A DNA stretch of 6,222 nt from an uncultured Chthoniobacterales bacterium. Its GTDB lineage: Bacteria > Verrucomicrobiota > Verrucomicrobiia > Chthoniobacterales > UBA10450. Every line of letters starts with the position of its first letter. Within the stretch, counting starts at the first letter, position 1. The DNA lies in NCBI GenBank assembly GCA_955652155.1, contig CATPAT010000211.1, positions 1 to 6,222 of the forward strand, in the 5' to 3' direction. The notes under the pieces were generated by a model that saw nothing but the letters and a program-made list of their open reading frames with translations, had not been told where the DNA came from and made no database searches. The translations under genes and the position numbers were made by a program. Below are positions 1 through 6,184 of this stretch, in pieces.

Positions 1-777
1 ACCGTGGGCGGTGGAAATCATTATGTCGATATTTTCGCGGACGAGCAGGAGCGGATCTGGGTGGGCGTGCATTTTGGGTCGCGCGGACTCGGGCACAAAA
101 CGGCCACGCATTTTCTAAAAGCGGCCGGTGGAAAAGACGGAATAGATCTGCCCCCGACAGTGGTCGATGAGAAATCAGCGATTGGTCACGATTATCTCGC
201 GGGAATGCATTTGGCGGGGCGTTACGCGTATGCCGGACGAGAGGCGGTTGCACGACATGTGGTGAAAAGCATTTTAGGCGCTCAGATTGTCGAAGAAGTT
301 CATAACCATCACAACTTCGCCTGGCGGGAAAAGCATAATGGCGGAGAGTTTTGGGTCGTGCGCAAAGGCGCGACCCCAGCTTTTCCAGGACAAAAAGGCT
401 TTGTCGGCGGAAGCATGGGTGACGACGCGGTGATTATCGAAGGGGTTGATTCACCAACTTCGCGCGAAGCGCTTTTCTCGACAATCCACGGCGCAGGGCG
501 AATCATGTCGCGCACGGCAGCAAAAGGAAAATTCGTCAAGGTCGGCAACAAACGCATTCGCCAGGACGGACTCGTCCGACACGATGAGATGATGAAATGG
601 TTGCACGACCGCGGGATTGTCCTGCGCGGCGGAGATTTGGACGAAGCGCCGCAAGCGTATCGACGATTGCCGGATGTGCTGAAGGCTCACGCGGGTACGA
701 TTCGAATTCTGCATACGCTGCAACCACTGGGCGTGGCGATGGCCGGACGCGACATTGTCGATCCTTATAAGGACTGA
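1..777 (+). CDS. rtcB: RtcB-family RNA-splicing ligase, C-terminal part (5' end outside window)
   Basis: RtcB joins RNA 2',3'-cyclic phosphate or 3'-phosphate ends to 5'-OH ends in the cytoplasm, using GTP and Mn2+, in RNA repair or tRNA splicing. The frame is open from base 1 to the TGA at 775-777, leaving 258 codons. RtcB proteins are usually about 400-480 residues, so roughly the first third is missing, including the first metal-binding Asp/Cys motif. Counting the first visible codon as 1, family motifs appear in the right order: GGGNH (3-7), the metal-binding GVHFGSRGLGH (22-32, His24), HHN (103-105), RKGAT (121-125), GGSMG (136-140) and HGAGR (163-167). By family knowledge the His of HGAGR carries the GMP intermediate. 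The C-terminal part LHTLQPLGVAMAG also fits. All visible catalytic positions are intact, so this is a window truncation, not a pseudogene. No rtcA or rtcR is visible. The GTG at 4-6 is an internal Val, not the start. Confidence 0.95.
   Translation, partial: TVGGGNHYVDIFADEQERIWVGVHFGSRGLGHKTATHFLKAAGGKDGIDLPPTVVDEKSAIGHDYLAGMHLAGRYAYAGREAVARHVVKSILGAQIVEEVHNHHNFAWREKHNGGEFWVVRKGATPAFPGQKGFVGGSMGDDAVIIEGVDSPTSREALFSTIHGAGRIMSRTAAKGKFVKVGNKRIRQDGLVRHDEMMKWLHDRGIVLRGGDLDEAPQAYRRLPDVLKAHAGTIRILHTLQPLGVAMAGRDIVDPYKD
750..773. repeat. two abutting short palindromes at the convergent gene end
   Basis: CGACATTGTCG (750-760, centred on one base) is followed one base later by the perfect 12-base palindrome TCCTTATAAGGA (762-773). 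Both lie inside the last codons of the RtcB gene, just before the facing stop codons. As hairpins each would have only a 4 bp stem and no T-tract follows, so they are poor intrinsic terminators. They could be a protein-binding site or chance. Confidence 0.3.
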
Positions 778-787
778 AGCGATACGG

Positions 788-2683
788 TCAGGGTGTGGCG
801 CTCGCAGAAACTTCGGGAATCGGCGTCGTAGACGCAGATGTCGATGTTGCGGACGGGGCCGGAGTTGGAGATGGTGACGACAATGGCGTTGGACTAGATG
901 AAACGCCGGCGATTTTCGCAAGCTCATCTTCGAGGACGCGTTTTTCTTCGACGTAGATCGGACCCCGCTTCGCGACCTGGATGTATTCCTTGGCGTCGTC
1001 AGTTTGGTTTACATCCAGCAGCAAAACTGCGGCGTAAACTGCGGCATGCGATTCATGCAATGCTTCAGGCGGCAGCTTTTGCAAAATCTCGAGGCCCTCG
1101 GTCGTCCGACCCTGCGCATAAAGTGAGAATGCATAAGTCACCGCGCAGCTCACGTCGTCTGGCGCGCGCTCGTAAGCTTGCCTGGCCAGTTCCTGCGATT
1201 GCTTTGTGTTCTGATCGATGTTTAATCCGAGGCGCGCGAGGTTGGCGGTGATCCCAATTTCGTTAGGCGAAGCGTCGTGTAAACGCTGGAGGACATCGTA
1301 CAGTTTTTTTAGGTCATTGTTTGCGCGATAAAGCTTATAAAGTGCGTCGAGCGCCTCGCGGCGGCAGGCTGGAATGTGCGAGAGTCGCGACCAAAGCGCC
1401 TCGCTTTCGATCGGCAGATTCCATTTAGTCGCCAGGCGCGCGAGGTTAATTTCCTTTTCCGGTTGATCGGAGGCGGCATGGAGCGCCGCGCGCCACAGGG
1501 TGTCGAACTCGGCATCGGCACTGGATTGGCGTGATTGCCGGGCGGCAAAACCCTGATACGCGAGCCGGAGATAATCGTCTTTTCCCCAGGATTCGCTTCG
1601 GGTCCAGCGCCGCAAACGCGACCAGTTCTTTTGTTCGGCAAAGGCCGCTGCTATAGCAATCGCCGCCGGTGGTTTCGCAGTGGCCGCAGCGGGTAATTTG
1701 TCCATCCATTTTACAACGTCAGACGCGAGTCCGTTTTCGTTCATCCAATCCATCACAAGTCCAAGATCATCGGCACTACGCGCTGCGACCGGCTTCACCT
1801 TTTCCAGAAGCGCGTCGAATTTCTTCGCGTCCAGTTTCCGATAAAAATTCAGGCAGAGAAGATAATCGCCGAAGCTGACTTGCGGCGACATTTGCAGCTG
1901 TTGTGCGAATCGATCGGCGTTTTGGAGATCGTTGCGATCGACCGCGTCGCTAAGCAATGCGCGGAGCGCGCCGGTGCGGAACTGCGTGACTTGAGTAAGA
2001 CGCTCCAGATTGGCGCGCGCCTGGGCGCTTTTCTCCGGGTCCTGCGATCTGATCTGGAGCGCGGCGAGATTGAACTTATAAAGATCGTTCTTCGGATCTT
2101 TATTTACGGCGATGTCGAACTGCTGCTCCTGTTCGGCAAGATTTCCTTCAGCGCGCGCCAGCCAGCCGGCCACAATATGGAAAGCCGCCTCGTCCTGTGC
2201 CCGCGGCGCGACCCGTTCCAATGTTTTGCGCGCGAGATCGATCTGGCCGAACCGGAGCGCGGCCGAGGCAAGGTTAAGTTGGCTGTCGACGTTGTCGGGC
2301 TGCAAACGCGCGATTTGCGCCCGCCAGGAAACTGTTTCCTCCGAGTTTTGTTTTTCGGTGGCTTCGGCCAGGATGTAAAAAGCGGGAAGTGAATCACGGT
2401 GGCGCGCTAGGACCTGGCGCGCCAAGCGGTTCGCAGTAACGAAATCGCTTTCCTCCAGCATTGCGCCAGCGCGCTTGAGCAAACGCGATTCGTGCCAGCC
2501 GAGGTAAAGCTTGGAGCCGTAAGTTCCAAAAACAATAATCAGTAGCACGACGGCGGCGGCCGCGGCCACATACAGCACAACTCGCACGGGCGGCAAATGA
2601 AGCCGAAAGCTCGGAAGCGTTTCGATGCCAGGCAAAGATCGGCCGCGCCTTCTACGCCGCACGCGTCTGATTTTTTCAGGCAT
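788..2683 (-). CDS. membrane-anchored TPR protein with Ser/Thr/Pro-rich C-terminal tail
   Basis: The 631-residue protein starts at ATG 2681-2683 and stops at TGA 788-790. The N-terminus is strongly basic (RRVRRRRRGR at 6-15), followed by one hydrophobic helix at about 34-54 (VVLYVAAAAAVVLLIIVFG). By the positive-inside rule the basic end is cytoplasmic and the rest extracytoplasmic. Residues about 60-590 are alpha-helical repeats with TPR character: small and aromatic residues at helix-packing positions, and DP/PD turns such as LQPDN (127-131), KDPKN (195-199) and ERAPDD (505-510). Clearer units lie at about 125-200 and 475-575; the middle is degenerate. Residues 595-631 are nearly all Ser, Thr, Pro and Ala. 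No enzymatic motif is seen. TPRs usually bind proteins, so a scaffold or assembly role is likely, but the partner is unknown. It is the last gene of the minus-strand run, 68 nt after the AI-2E-family gene. No good Shine-Dalgarno precedes the ATG; only A-rich AAAGATTAA is present. Confidence 0.87.
   Translation of the reverse strand: MPEKIRRVRRRRRGRSLPGIETLPSFRLHLPPVRVVLYVAAAAAVVLLIIVFGTYGSKLYLGWHESRLLKRAGAMLEESDFVTANRLARQVLARHRDSLPAFYILAEATEKQNSEETVSWRAQIARLQPDNVDSQLNLASAALRFGQIDLARKTLERVAPRAQDEAAFHIVAGWLARAEGNLAEQEQQFDIAVNKDPKNDLYKFNLAALQIRSQDPEKSAQARANLERLTQVTQFRTGALRALLSDAVDRNDLQNADRFAQQLQMSPQVSFGDYLLCLNFYRKLDAKKFDALLEKVKPVAARSADDLGLVMDWMNENGLASDVVKWMDKLPAAATAKPPAAIAIAAAFAEQKNWSRLRRWTRSESWGKDDYLRLAYQGFAARQSRQSSADAEFDTLWRAALHAASDQPEKEINLARLATKWNLPIESEALWSRLSHIPACRREALDALYKLYRANNDLKKLYDVLQRLHDASPNEIGITANLARLGLNIDQNTKQSQELARQAYERAPDDVSCAVTYAFSLYAQGRTTEGLEILQKLPPEALHESHAAVYAAVLLLDVNQTDDAKEYIQVAKRGPIYVEEKRVLEDELAKIAGVSSSPTPLSSPSPTPAPSATSTSASTTPIPEVSASATP
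791..901 (-). other. low-complexity Ser/Thr/Pro tail coding segment
   Basis: This segment encodes residues 595-631 of the TPR protein, with runs such as SSPTPLSSPSPTPAPS and then alternating Ser/Thr/Ala. The composition is that of a disordered, surface-exposed linker or tail. It resembles segments in the two genes transcribed before it. On the predicted topology it would lie outside the cytoplasmic membrane. Confidence 0.75.
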
Positions 2684-2689
2684 TTAATC

Positions 2690-2717
2690 TTTATGCGTGC
2701 CCGGTCGCAGAATGCAA
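2690..2717 (-). promoter_or_regulatory. weak sigma70-like promoter candidate before the membrane-anchored TPR gene
   Basis: On the minus strand TTGCAT (2712-2717) is followed after 16 bases by CATAAA (2690-2695), six bases before the ATG. The match to TTGACA/TATAAT is only 3/6 and 4/6. If it is real, transcription would begin at or very near the start codon, giving a leaderless message. It could equally be chance. Confidence 0.2.
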
Positions 2718-2751
2718 CTGGCGCGTGGAGAACAGTGCCTTCGAAACGGGG

Positions 2752-4104
2752 CTAGGTCTGCTCTGCTTCGCGGACAACCGGAACCCTCTCAACTTGATCG
2801 CGAATCCGTTCGCGTAGGCGCGGTCCCCAAACATAACGCGTTAAGAGCACTTTGATCGTCGCGGTCAAAGGAACGGCGAGAATGGGTCCAAGCAGACCGC
2901 CAATCAACAATCCCCAGACAAAAATCGAGACGATGACGGTCATCGGATGCAGCCCAACGGATTTCCCGACAATACGCGGGGCGTAAAACAACCCTTCGAG
3001 ATTTTGCACGACGATAAATATGATGGTGACAATGAGCGGGTGCGTCCAATCGCCCCACTGAAACGCCGCGATCAGGACGGCCGGCACCCAACAGACAATA
3101 ATTCCGATGTACGGAATCATCGTCAGGATCACGACGAGAAGGCCAATTAACGGAGCGAAATTGAGGCCAAAGAGTGTGAGGATGCTTCCAATAAGTGTTC
3201 CGTCGACTAGGCAGACCAGCAGTTGGCCGCGGAAATATGCGATAACGTAGCTGTTGATCTCCGATAAGGCCGCAGCAATCTCGTCCTTTAAAGGGGACGC
3301 CCGAAGAGGAAGGTAGTCTTTCCATCTCTTTTCGATCCGCGGCCGTTCTTTCAAAAAGAAGAAAAGATAAATCGGCACCATGATCAGACTGAGCAGAAAT
3401 CCGGTCACGCCGAGAAATCCCCCGATGCTTTTTTTGATAATATTCCAAATTTTGTCAGCCAACGTGGGTAGATAGCGCTCGAGATTCGGAATAATTTTGT
3501 CGGCTTTGGCTTCAAGTTGCTGCCGTTCGGCCGAACTGATTTTGGCCGGCGCCGCAGAGATCGCCTCAACGGGTGACGCCGTTGTTTGCGGCGAAGGAGT
3601 CGGCGCAGCCGCCGGCGTAGGAGAAGGCACGTGTGGCGGCGGCGTTCCGAGCAAGAAATTGACCAGACCCGACGATGCGGATTTCCCGCGGCCAGAAGTG
3701 CCGCCAACCACGCGATTGTATTGAACGATAAAATCGACGATGCGGTCGCGCGCTTTTTGGGTGTAACCGGGAAGCTCGCGGGCGAAGTTCGCGCTCTGCA
3801 GCGAAATGGTCGGCACCACCCACCAAATCAGGCCGACCAAGGCGATGAAGGCACTGGTAAAAATAACCGCGATGGCCATGCCACGGCCCATTTTACGACG
3901 GCAGAGCTCGGTCACGAGCGGATCGAGCAGGTAGGCAAGAATCGCCGCGATCGCGACCGGAATTAAGATTGGCTGCAGAAAACTGATCAGATTGGCGCCC
4001 AGGTAAACAACCGCGCCGGCGATAACGATGAGCAGGACCACAAATAGAGCGGTGAGCGCAGCCCACATCGTTCTCTTCTGCCAGGGGGTTGGGTATGCGC
4101 TCAT
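2752..4104 (-). CDS. AI-2E (UPF0118/PerM/YdiK/TqsA) family transporter-like membrane protein
   Basis: The 450-residue polytopic inner-membrane protein belongs to the AI-2E transporter family (PF01594). Characterised members export autoinducer-2 (TqsA) or act as Na+/H+ antiporters, so the substrate cannot be named here. Hydrophobic helices lie at about 14-36, 42-62, 75-98, 228-250, 300-345 (two), 355-375 and 385-422. Family hallmarks are LQPILIPVAIAAILAYLLDP (43-62), FRGQLL (291-296), MIPYIG (329-334) and APRIVGKSVGLHPMTV (375-390), then a GGLLGPILAVPLTAT core (402-416). Between the third and fourth helices sits an unusual Pro/Ala/Ser/Thr-rich stretch at about 154-188. I chose the ATG at 4102-4104 because YPTPWQKRT before helix 1 looks like a normal family N-terminus. 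No Shine-Dalgarno precedes it. The in-frame ATG at 4066-4068 has a purine-rich AGAAGAGAACG upstream and is the alternative. Stop is TAG at 2752-2754. It lies between two TPR genes, 63 and 68 nt away. Confidence 0.93.
   Translation of the reverse strand: MSAYPTPWQKRTMWAALTALFVVLLIVIAGAVVYLGANLISFLQPILIPVAIAAILAYLLDPLVTELCRRKMGRGMAIAVIFTSAFIALVGLIWWVVPTISLQSANFARELPGYTQKARDRIVDFIVQYNRVVGGTSGRGKSASSGLVNFLLGTPPPHVPSPTPAAAPTPSPQTTASPVEAISAAPAKISSAERQQLEAKADKIIPNLERYLPTLADKIWNIIKKSIGGFLGVTGFLLSLIMVPIYLFFFLKERPRIEKRWKDYLPLRASPLKDEIAAALSEINSYVIAYFRGQLLVCLVDGTLIGSILTLFGLNFAPLIGLLVVILTMIPYIGIIVCWVPAVLIAAFQWGDWTHPLIVTIIFIVVQNLEGLFYAPRIVGKSVGLHPMTVIVSIFVWGLLIGGLLGPILAVPLTATIKVLLTRYVWGPRLRERIRDQVERVPVVREAEQT
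3541..3645 (-). other. Pro/Ala/Ser/Thr-rich insertion inside the AI-2E-family protein
   Basis: Residues about 154-188 read as TPPPHVPSPTPAAAPTPSPQ and then TTASPVEAISAAPAK. This is a disordered linker inserted in the soluble loop between transmembrane helices 3 and 4, just before a predicted amphipathic helix (SAERQQLEAKADKIIPNLER). The loop is normally structured in this family, and I do not recall such a proline-rich spacer as a general family feature. Confidence 0.7.
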
Positions 4105-4115
4105 GGCGAGGGAGA

Positions 4116-4121
4116 GTTATA
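4116..4121 (-). promoter_or_regulatory. -10-like hexamer before the AI-2E-family gene
   Basis: TATAAC (5/6 match to TATAAT) lies 11 bases before the ATG on the minus strand, in a 63-nt gap. No good -35 is found at 16-18 bases; the nearest TTG-type hexamer (TTGTCG) is 21 bases away. The stretch between hexamer and ATG is pyrimidine-rich (TCTCCCTCGCC) and cannot act as a Shine-Dalgarno. Confidence 0.2.
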
Positions 4122-4167
4122 TTGCACGGCATCGGTCGATAGCGACAAGACGTGATTGCGGGCAGCG

Positions 4168-6012
4168 TTACTGAATCGGGTTTGCATTTGGAGGCTGACC
4201 TTTGCTCATTTTCGTTTTTGCATTGTCGATCTTGTCGGCCAGTTTTTTGTTTTGCGGGTCGAGGTTGAGCGCCTTTTGCCACGCATCCAAAGCCTGCGCC
4301 GGTTTGTTTAACTTCGCGCAGGCATCTCCGACGTGTTCAAGCACAACCGGATCTTCACGAGTTAATTTTTGCGCGGCGCGGAGGAGATCGTTCAGTGCTT
4401 GGTCGAATTTACCCTGGCGGAACTCGAGCCATCCCAATGTGTCGATGTAGGCGCCATTGTTGGGATCGGCTTGGAGAGCAAGTTTAATCATTTGCTCGGC
4501 TTCATCGAGATGGGTGTCATGCTCGGCCCACATATAAGCGAGGTAATTGTAGGCATCAGCGGCGTTGGCCGGATCAACCGCAATCGATTTTCTAAAAAGG
4601 TCCGCCGCTTTGTCGTGAAGACCGGCTTGTTCTGCGGCCGCACCATAGTCGAAATAAAATCGCGCGTTGGCAATCTCAGCACCTTCCGCTTCAGCTTCAT
4701 GTAAAGCTTCTTCGAATGTCGCCACTGCTTCCTGAAAATGCTTCGCTTCGCGTTGAGCAATGCCAAGGTAATAAACGATTTCAGGCGTTTGCGGAAAGTG
4801 TTGTCGCGCTTCGCTCAGCACTTTGACTGCTCGCTCGTTCTGCTTCAACGGGCCAAGAAGGAGTTCGGCCAAATGGAGATAGGGGCTGGCTCGACCAGGA
4901 TTGATGATCAAACTCTGCTCGTAATTGGCCGCTGCTTTCGCAAATATCGCTTTGGCCTCATCCCCCTTTTTTTCACGTTCCAACGCGCGGGCAACGTCAT
5001 CCAGCAACCCAGCTAACAAATCGTATGGTTGATATTTTTCGGGATGTTCCTTGATAATTGCTTCGAGCATCTCCACCGCCTTCTCGCGTTGATTCGTTAA
5101 AACGAAACCGGTGGCGAGCTTCTCCCGCGCGTTGATATCGTCCGGTTCGAGCTCAAGCAGGCGTAAGTAGAGCGGGATGGCTTCCTTGATTTGCTGGGTG
5201 GAAGCATAATAATCGGCGACGTCTTTAAGTGCCGCTGCATCGTCGCCGGCACGGTCAGCCGCCTTTTTGAATATGTCGTTTACCCGCGCGACTTCCTCAG
5301 GCTTTGGAGGACGATCGGGTTTAAAAACAATCGAGGCATAAAGTTTCCCGAGGCGGGCCCAGAACGCGGGGTTATCACTCTTGGTCTCGATTGCGCGATC
5401 CAGAGATTGGAGCGCCTTCTTTTCATCTCCAGCTCCGAGGGCGATTTCGCACAGACGTTCGTAAGCGTCGATATTGTGGGGATCGAGCGCGATCGCCCGA
5501 TTCACATAGTCGATGGCCTGGTCAGTGCGTCGAAGATATTTTGTATAGATGAACGCAAGCTGCAGCAAAGGTCCAGGAGCGCTCGGGTTTGCTTTAACGG
5601 CGTCTTTTAAAACGTCGATCGCCTCCGGGAAATCATCCTGCCGCGTAAGCAGTGCCGCCACCCGCGAGGCTAGATTTGCCTGCCCCGGATCGACATCGAG
5701 TACTTTGCGATAGGCCGCCAGTGCTTTGTCCATTTCCCCGTTTTCCTCAAACGACATTCCTTCAACAAAGTGGGCCAAGGCATCCGCTTTGTGCTCGCCG
5801 TCAGGGCGAAGTAAGAGGTCTTTAGCCGGCGTGATGAACACGGAGTCTTCTTGGCGGACGGATTTTTTCGTCGGCGCCGGGCTTGGAGAAGCTGGAGGAT
5901 TTGGCGCAGCAGAACGTGGTCGAGCCACGAGCGAGGCAGCCAACGAGAGGAAGAACGCTCCGACTACTACTCGATGGAGAATCCGATCAAGCCGGCGATT
6001 GGGCTCCATCAT
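4168..6012 (-). CDS. exported tetratricopeptide-repeat protein
   Basis: With the ATG at 6010-6012 the product is 614 residues, stop TAA at 4168-4170. The N-terminus is a signal peptide or signal anchor: basic NRRLDRILHR (5-14), hydrophobic VVVGAFFLSLAASLVA (15-30), possible cleavage around 26-30. A short Pro/Ser/Ala linker (PNPPASPSPAP, 37-47) follows. From about residue 76 to 590 the protein is a TPR array of about a dozen units, with DP turns such as VDPGQ, LDPHN, LEPDD, INPGR, VDPAN, ADPNN and LDPQN at each repeat end. The best units are near the C-terminus (YNYLAYMWAEH, AYIDTLGWLEFRQGKFDQAL). No catalytic domain is visible. It probably acts as a periplasmic or membrane-attached scaffold with unknown partner. 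The tandem ATG ATG is preferred over an in-frame TTG at 6046-6048, which has no Shine-Dalgarno and would add an Arg-rich extension before the signal peptide. It follows the 34-codon basic protein gene by 67 nt. Confidence 0.88.
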   Translation of the reverse strand: MMEPNRRLDRILHRVVVGAFFLSLAASLVARPRSAAPNPPASPSPAPTKKSVRQEDSVFITPAKDLLLRPDGEHKADALAHFVEGMSFEENGEMDKALAAYRKVLDVDPGQANLASRVAALLTRQDDFPEAIDVLKDAVKANPSAPGPLLQLAFIYTKYLRRTDQAIDYVNRAIALDPHNIDAYERLCEIALGAGDEKKALQSLDRAIETKSDNPAFWARLGKLYASIVFKPDRPPKPEEVARVNDIFKKAADRAGDDAAALKDVADYYASTQQIKEAIPLYLRLLELEPDDINAREKLATGFVLTNQREKAVEMLEAIIKEHPEKYQPYDLLAGLLDDVARALEREKKGDEAKAIFAKAAANYEQSLIINPGRASPYLHLAELLLGPLKQNERAVKVLSEARQHFPQTPEIVYYLGIAQREAKHFQEAVATFEEALHEAEAEGAEIANARFYFDYGAAAEQAGLHDKAADLFRKSIAVDPANAADAYNYLAYMWAEHDTHLDEAEQMIKLALQADPNNGAYIDTLGWLEFRQGKFDQALNDLLRAAQKLTREDPVVLEHVGDACAKLNKPAQALDAWQKALNLDPQNKKLADKIDNAKTKMSKGQPPNANPIQ

Positions 6013-6019
6013 GTTGCCG

Positions 6020-6048
6020 ATTGTAGTCGCGCGAAACCTTACACGCAA
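6020..6048 (-). promoter_or_regulatory. sigma70-like promoter candidate before the exported TPR gene
   Basis: On the minus strand TTGCGT (6043-6048) is separated by 17 bases from TACAAT (6020-6025), a 3/6 and 5/6 match to consensus at ideal spacing. The -10 ends seven bases before the ATG, so transcription would start at or next to the start codon and the message would be leaderless. No Shine-Dalgarno is present in CGGCAAC before the ATG, which agrees. This is the best promoter candidate in the window, but it rests on sequence alone. Confidence 0.4.
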
Positions 6049-6079
6049 ACGTTGGAGCGCGGCCTAACGAGTGAAAAGG

Positions 6080-6184
6080 CTACGTTTTGTATCGCAAGCG
6101 TTTCTTGTGGCGATTCGCCCGCATCCGTTTACGCCGCTTATGTTTTGAGATTTTCGCCTTACGTCTTTTTTTCAGGGAGCCCAT
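6080..6184 (-). CDS. 34-residue basic protein of the AURKAIP1/COX24 (bS22 / mS38) family
   Basis: The frame runs from ATG 6182-6184 to TAG 6080-6082. The product begins MGSLKKRRKAKISKHKRRKR and ends NRHKKRLRYKT. Of 34 residues, 19 are Lys or Arg, two are His and none is acidic. The MGS(L/V)-KKRRK start, the central KHKRRK and the RHKKR near the end are the pattern of bacterial AURKAIP1/COX24-domain proteins, related to mycobacterial small-subunit protein bS22 and the C-terminus of mitochondrial mS38. These sit in the small ribosomal subunit, bound to rRNA, so a ribosomal role is inferred. The frame is open upstream to the window edge (an in-frame GTG is at 6218-6220), but the family normally starts at this MGS, so the ATG is chosen. 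Only 38 bases precede it and they hold no clear Shine-Dalgarno. The exported TPR gene follows after 67 nt. Confidence 0.82.
   Translation of the reverse strand: MGSLKKRRKAKISKHKRRKRMRANRHKKRLRYKT

Noticed and set aside
4..6. GTG as the true start of the RtcB gene
   Set aside because: The frame is open to base 1 and the GGGNH motif just after it normally lies well inside RtcB (about residue 150-200), so this is an internal Val codon.
451..927. Minus-strand 158-codon frame opposite the RtcB gene
   Set aside because: It has low-complexity Arg/His-rich composition, lies antisense to well-conserved RtcB codons and crosses both facing stop codons; it is a shadow frame.
1880..2392. Plus-strand 170-codon frame inside the anchored TPR gene
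   Set aside because: It is antisense to a coherent TPR repeat region, shows no recognisable domain and has no promoter or ribosome binding site.
3405..3826. Several Arg-rich frames around the proline-rich spacer
   Set aside because: GC-rich Pro/Ala codons read in other frames or on the other strand give long Arg/Gly/Ala frames; these are artefacts of composition.
2752..4104. Calling the AI-2E-family protein a quorum-sensing exporter
   Set aside because: Family members have different roles and no luxS or signalling gene is in the window; the name alone does not show the substrate.
4105..4167. Terminator or small RNA in the gap between the exported TPR and AI-2E-family genes
   Set aside because: Only a 4 bp inverted repeat (ATCG-GT-CGAT at 4131-4140) is seen, with no T-tract or stable structure.
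5191..5610. Plus-strand 139-codon frame inside the exported TPR gene
   Set aside because: It is antisense to TPR units with clear DP turns, and no family features are visible.
6061..6082. Possible terminator after the bS22-like gene (GCCT...AGGC)
   Set aside because: It has only a 4 bp stem with a long loop and no T-run after it on the minus strand; too weak to call.
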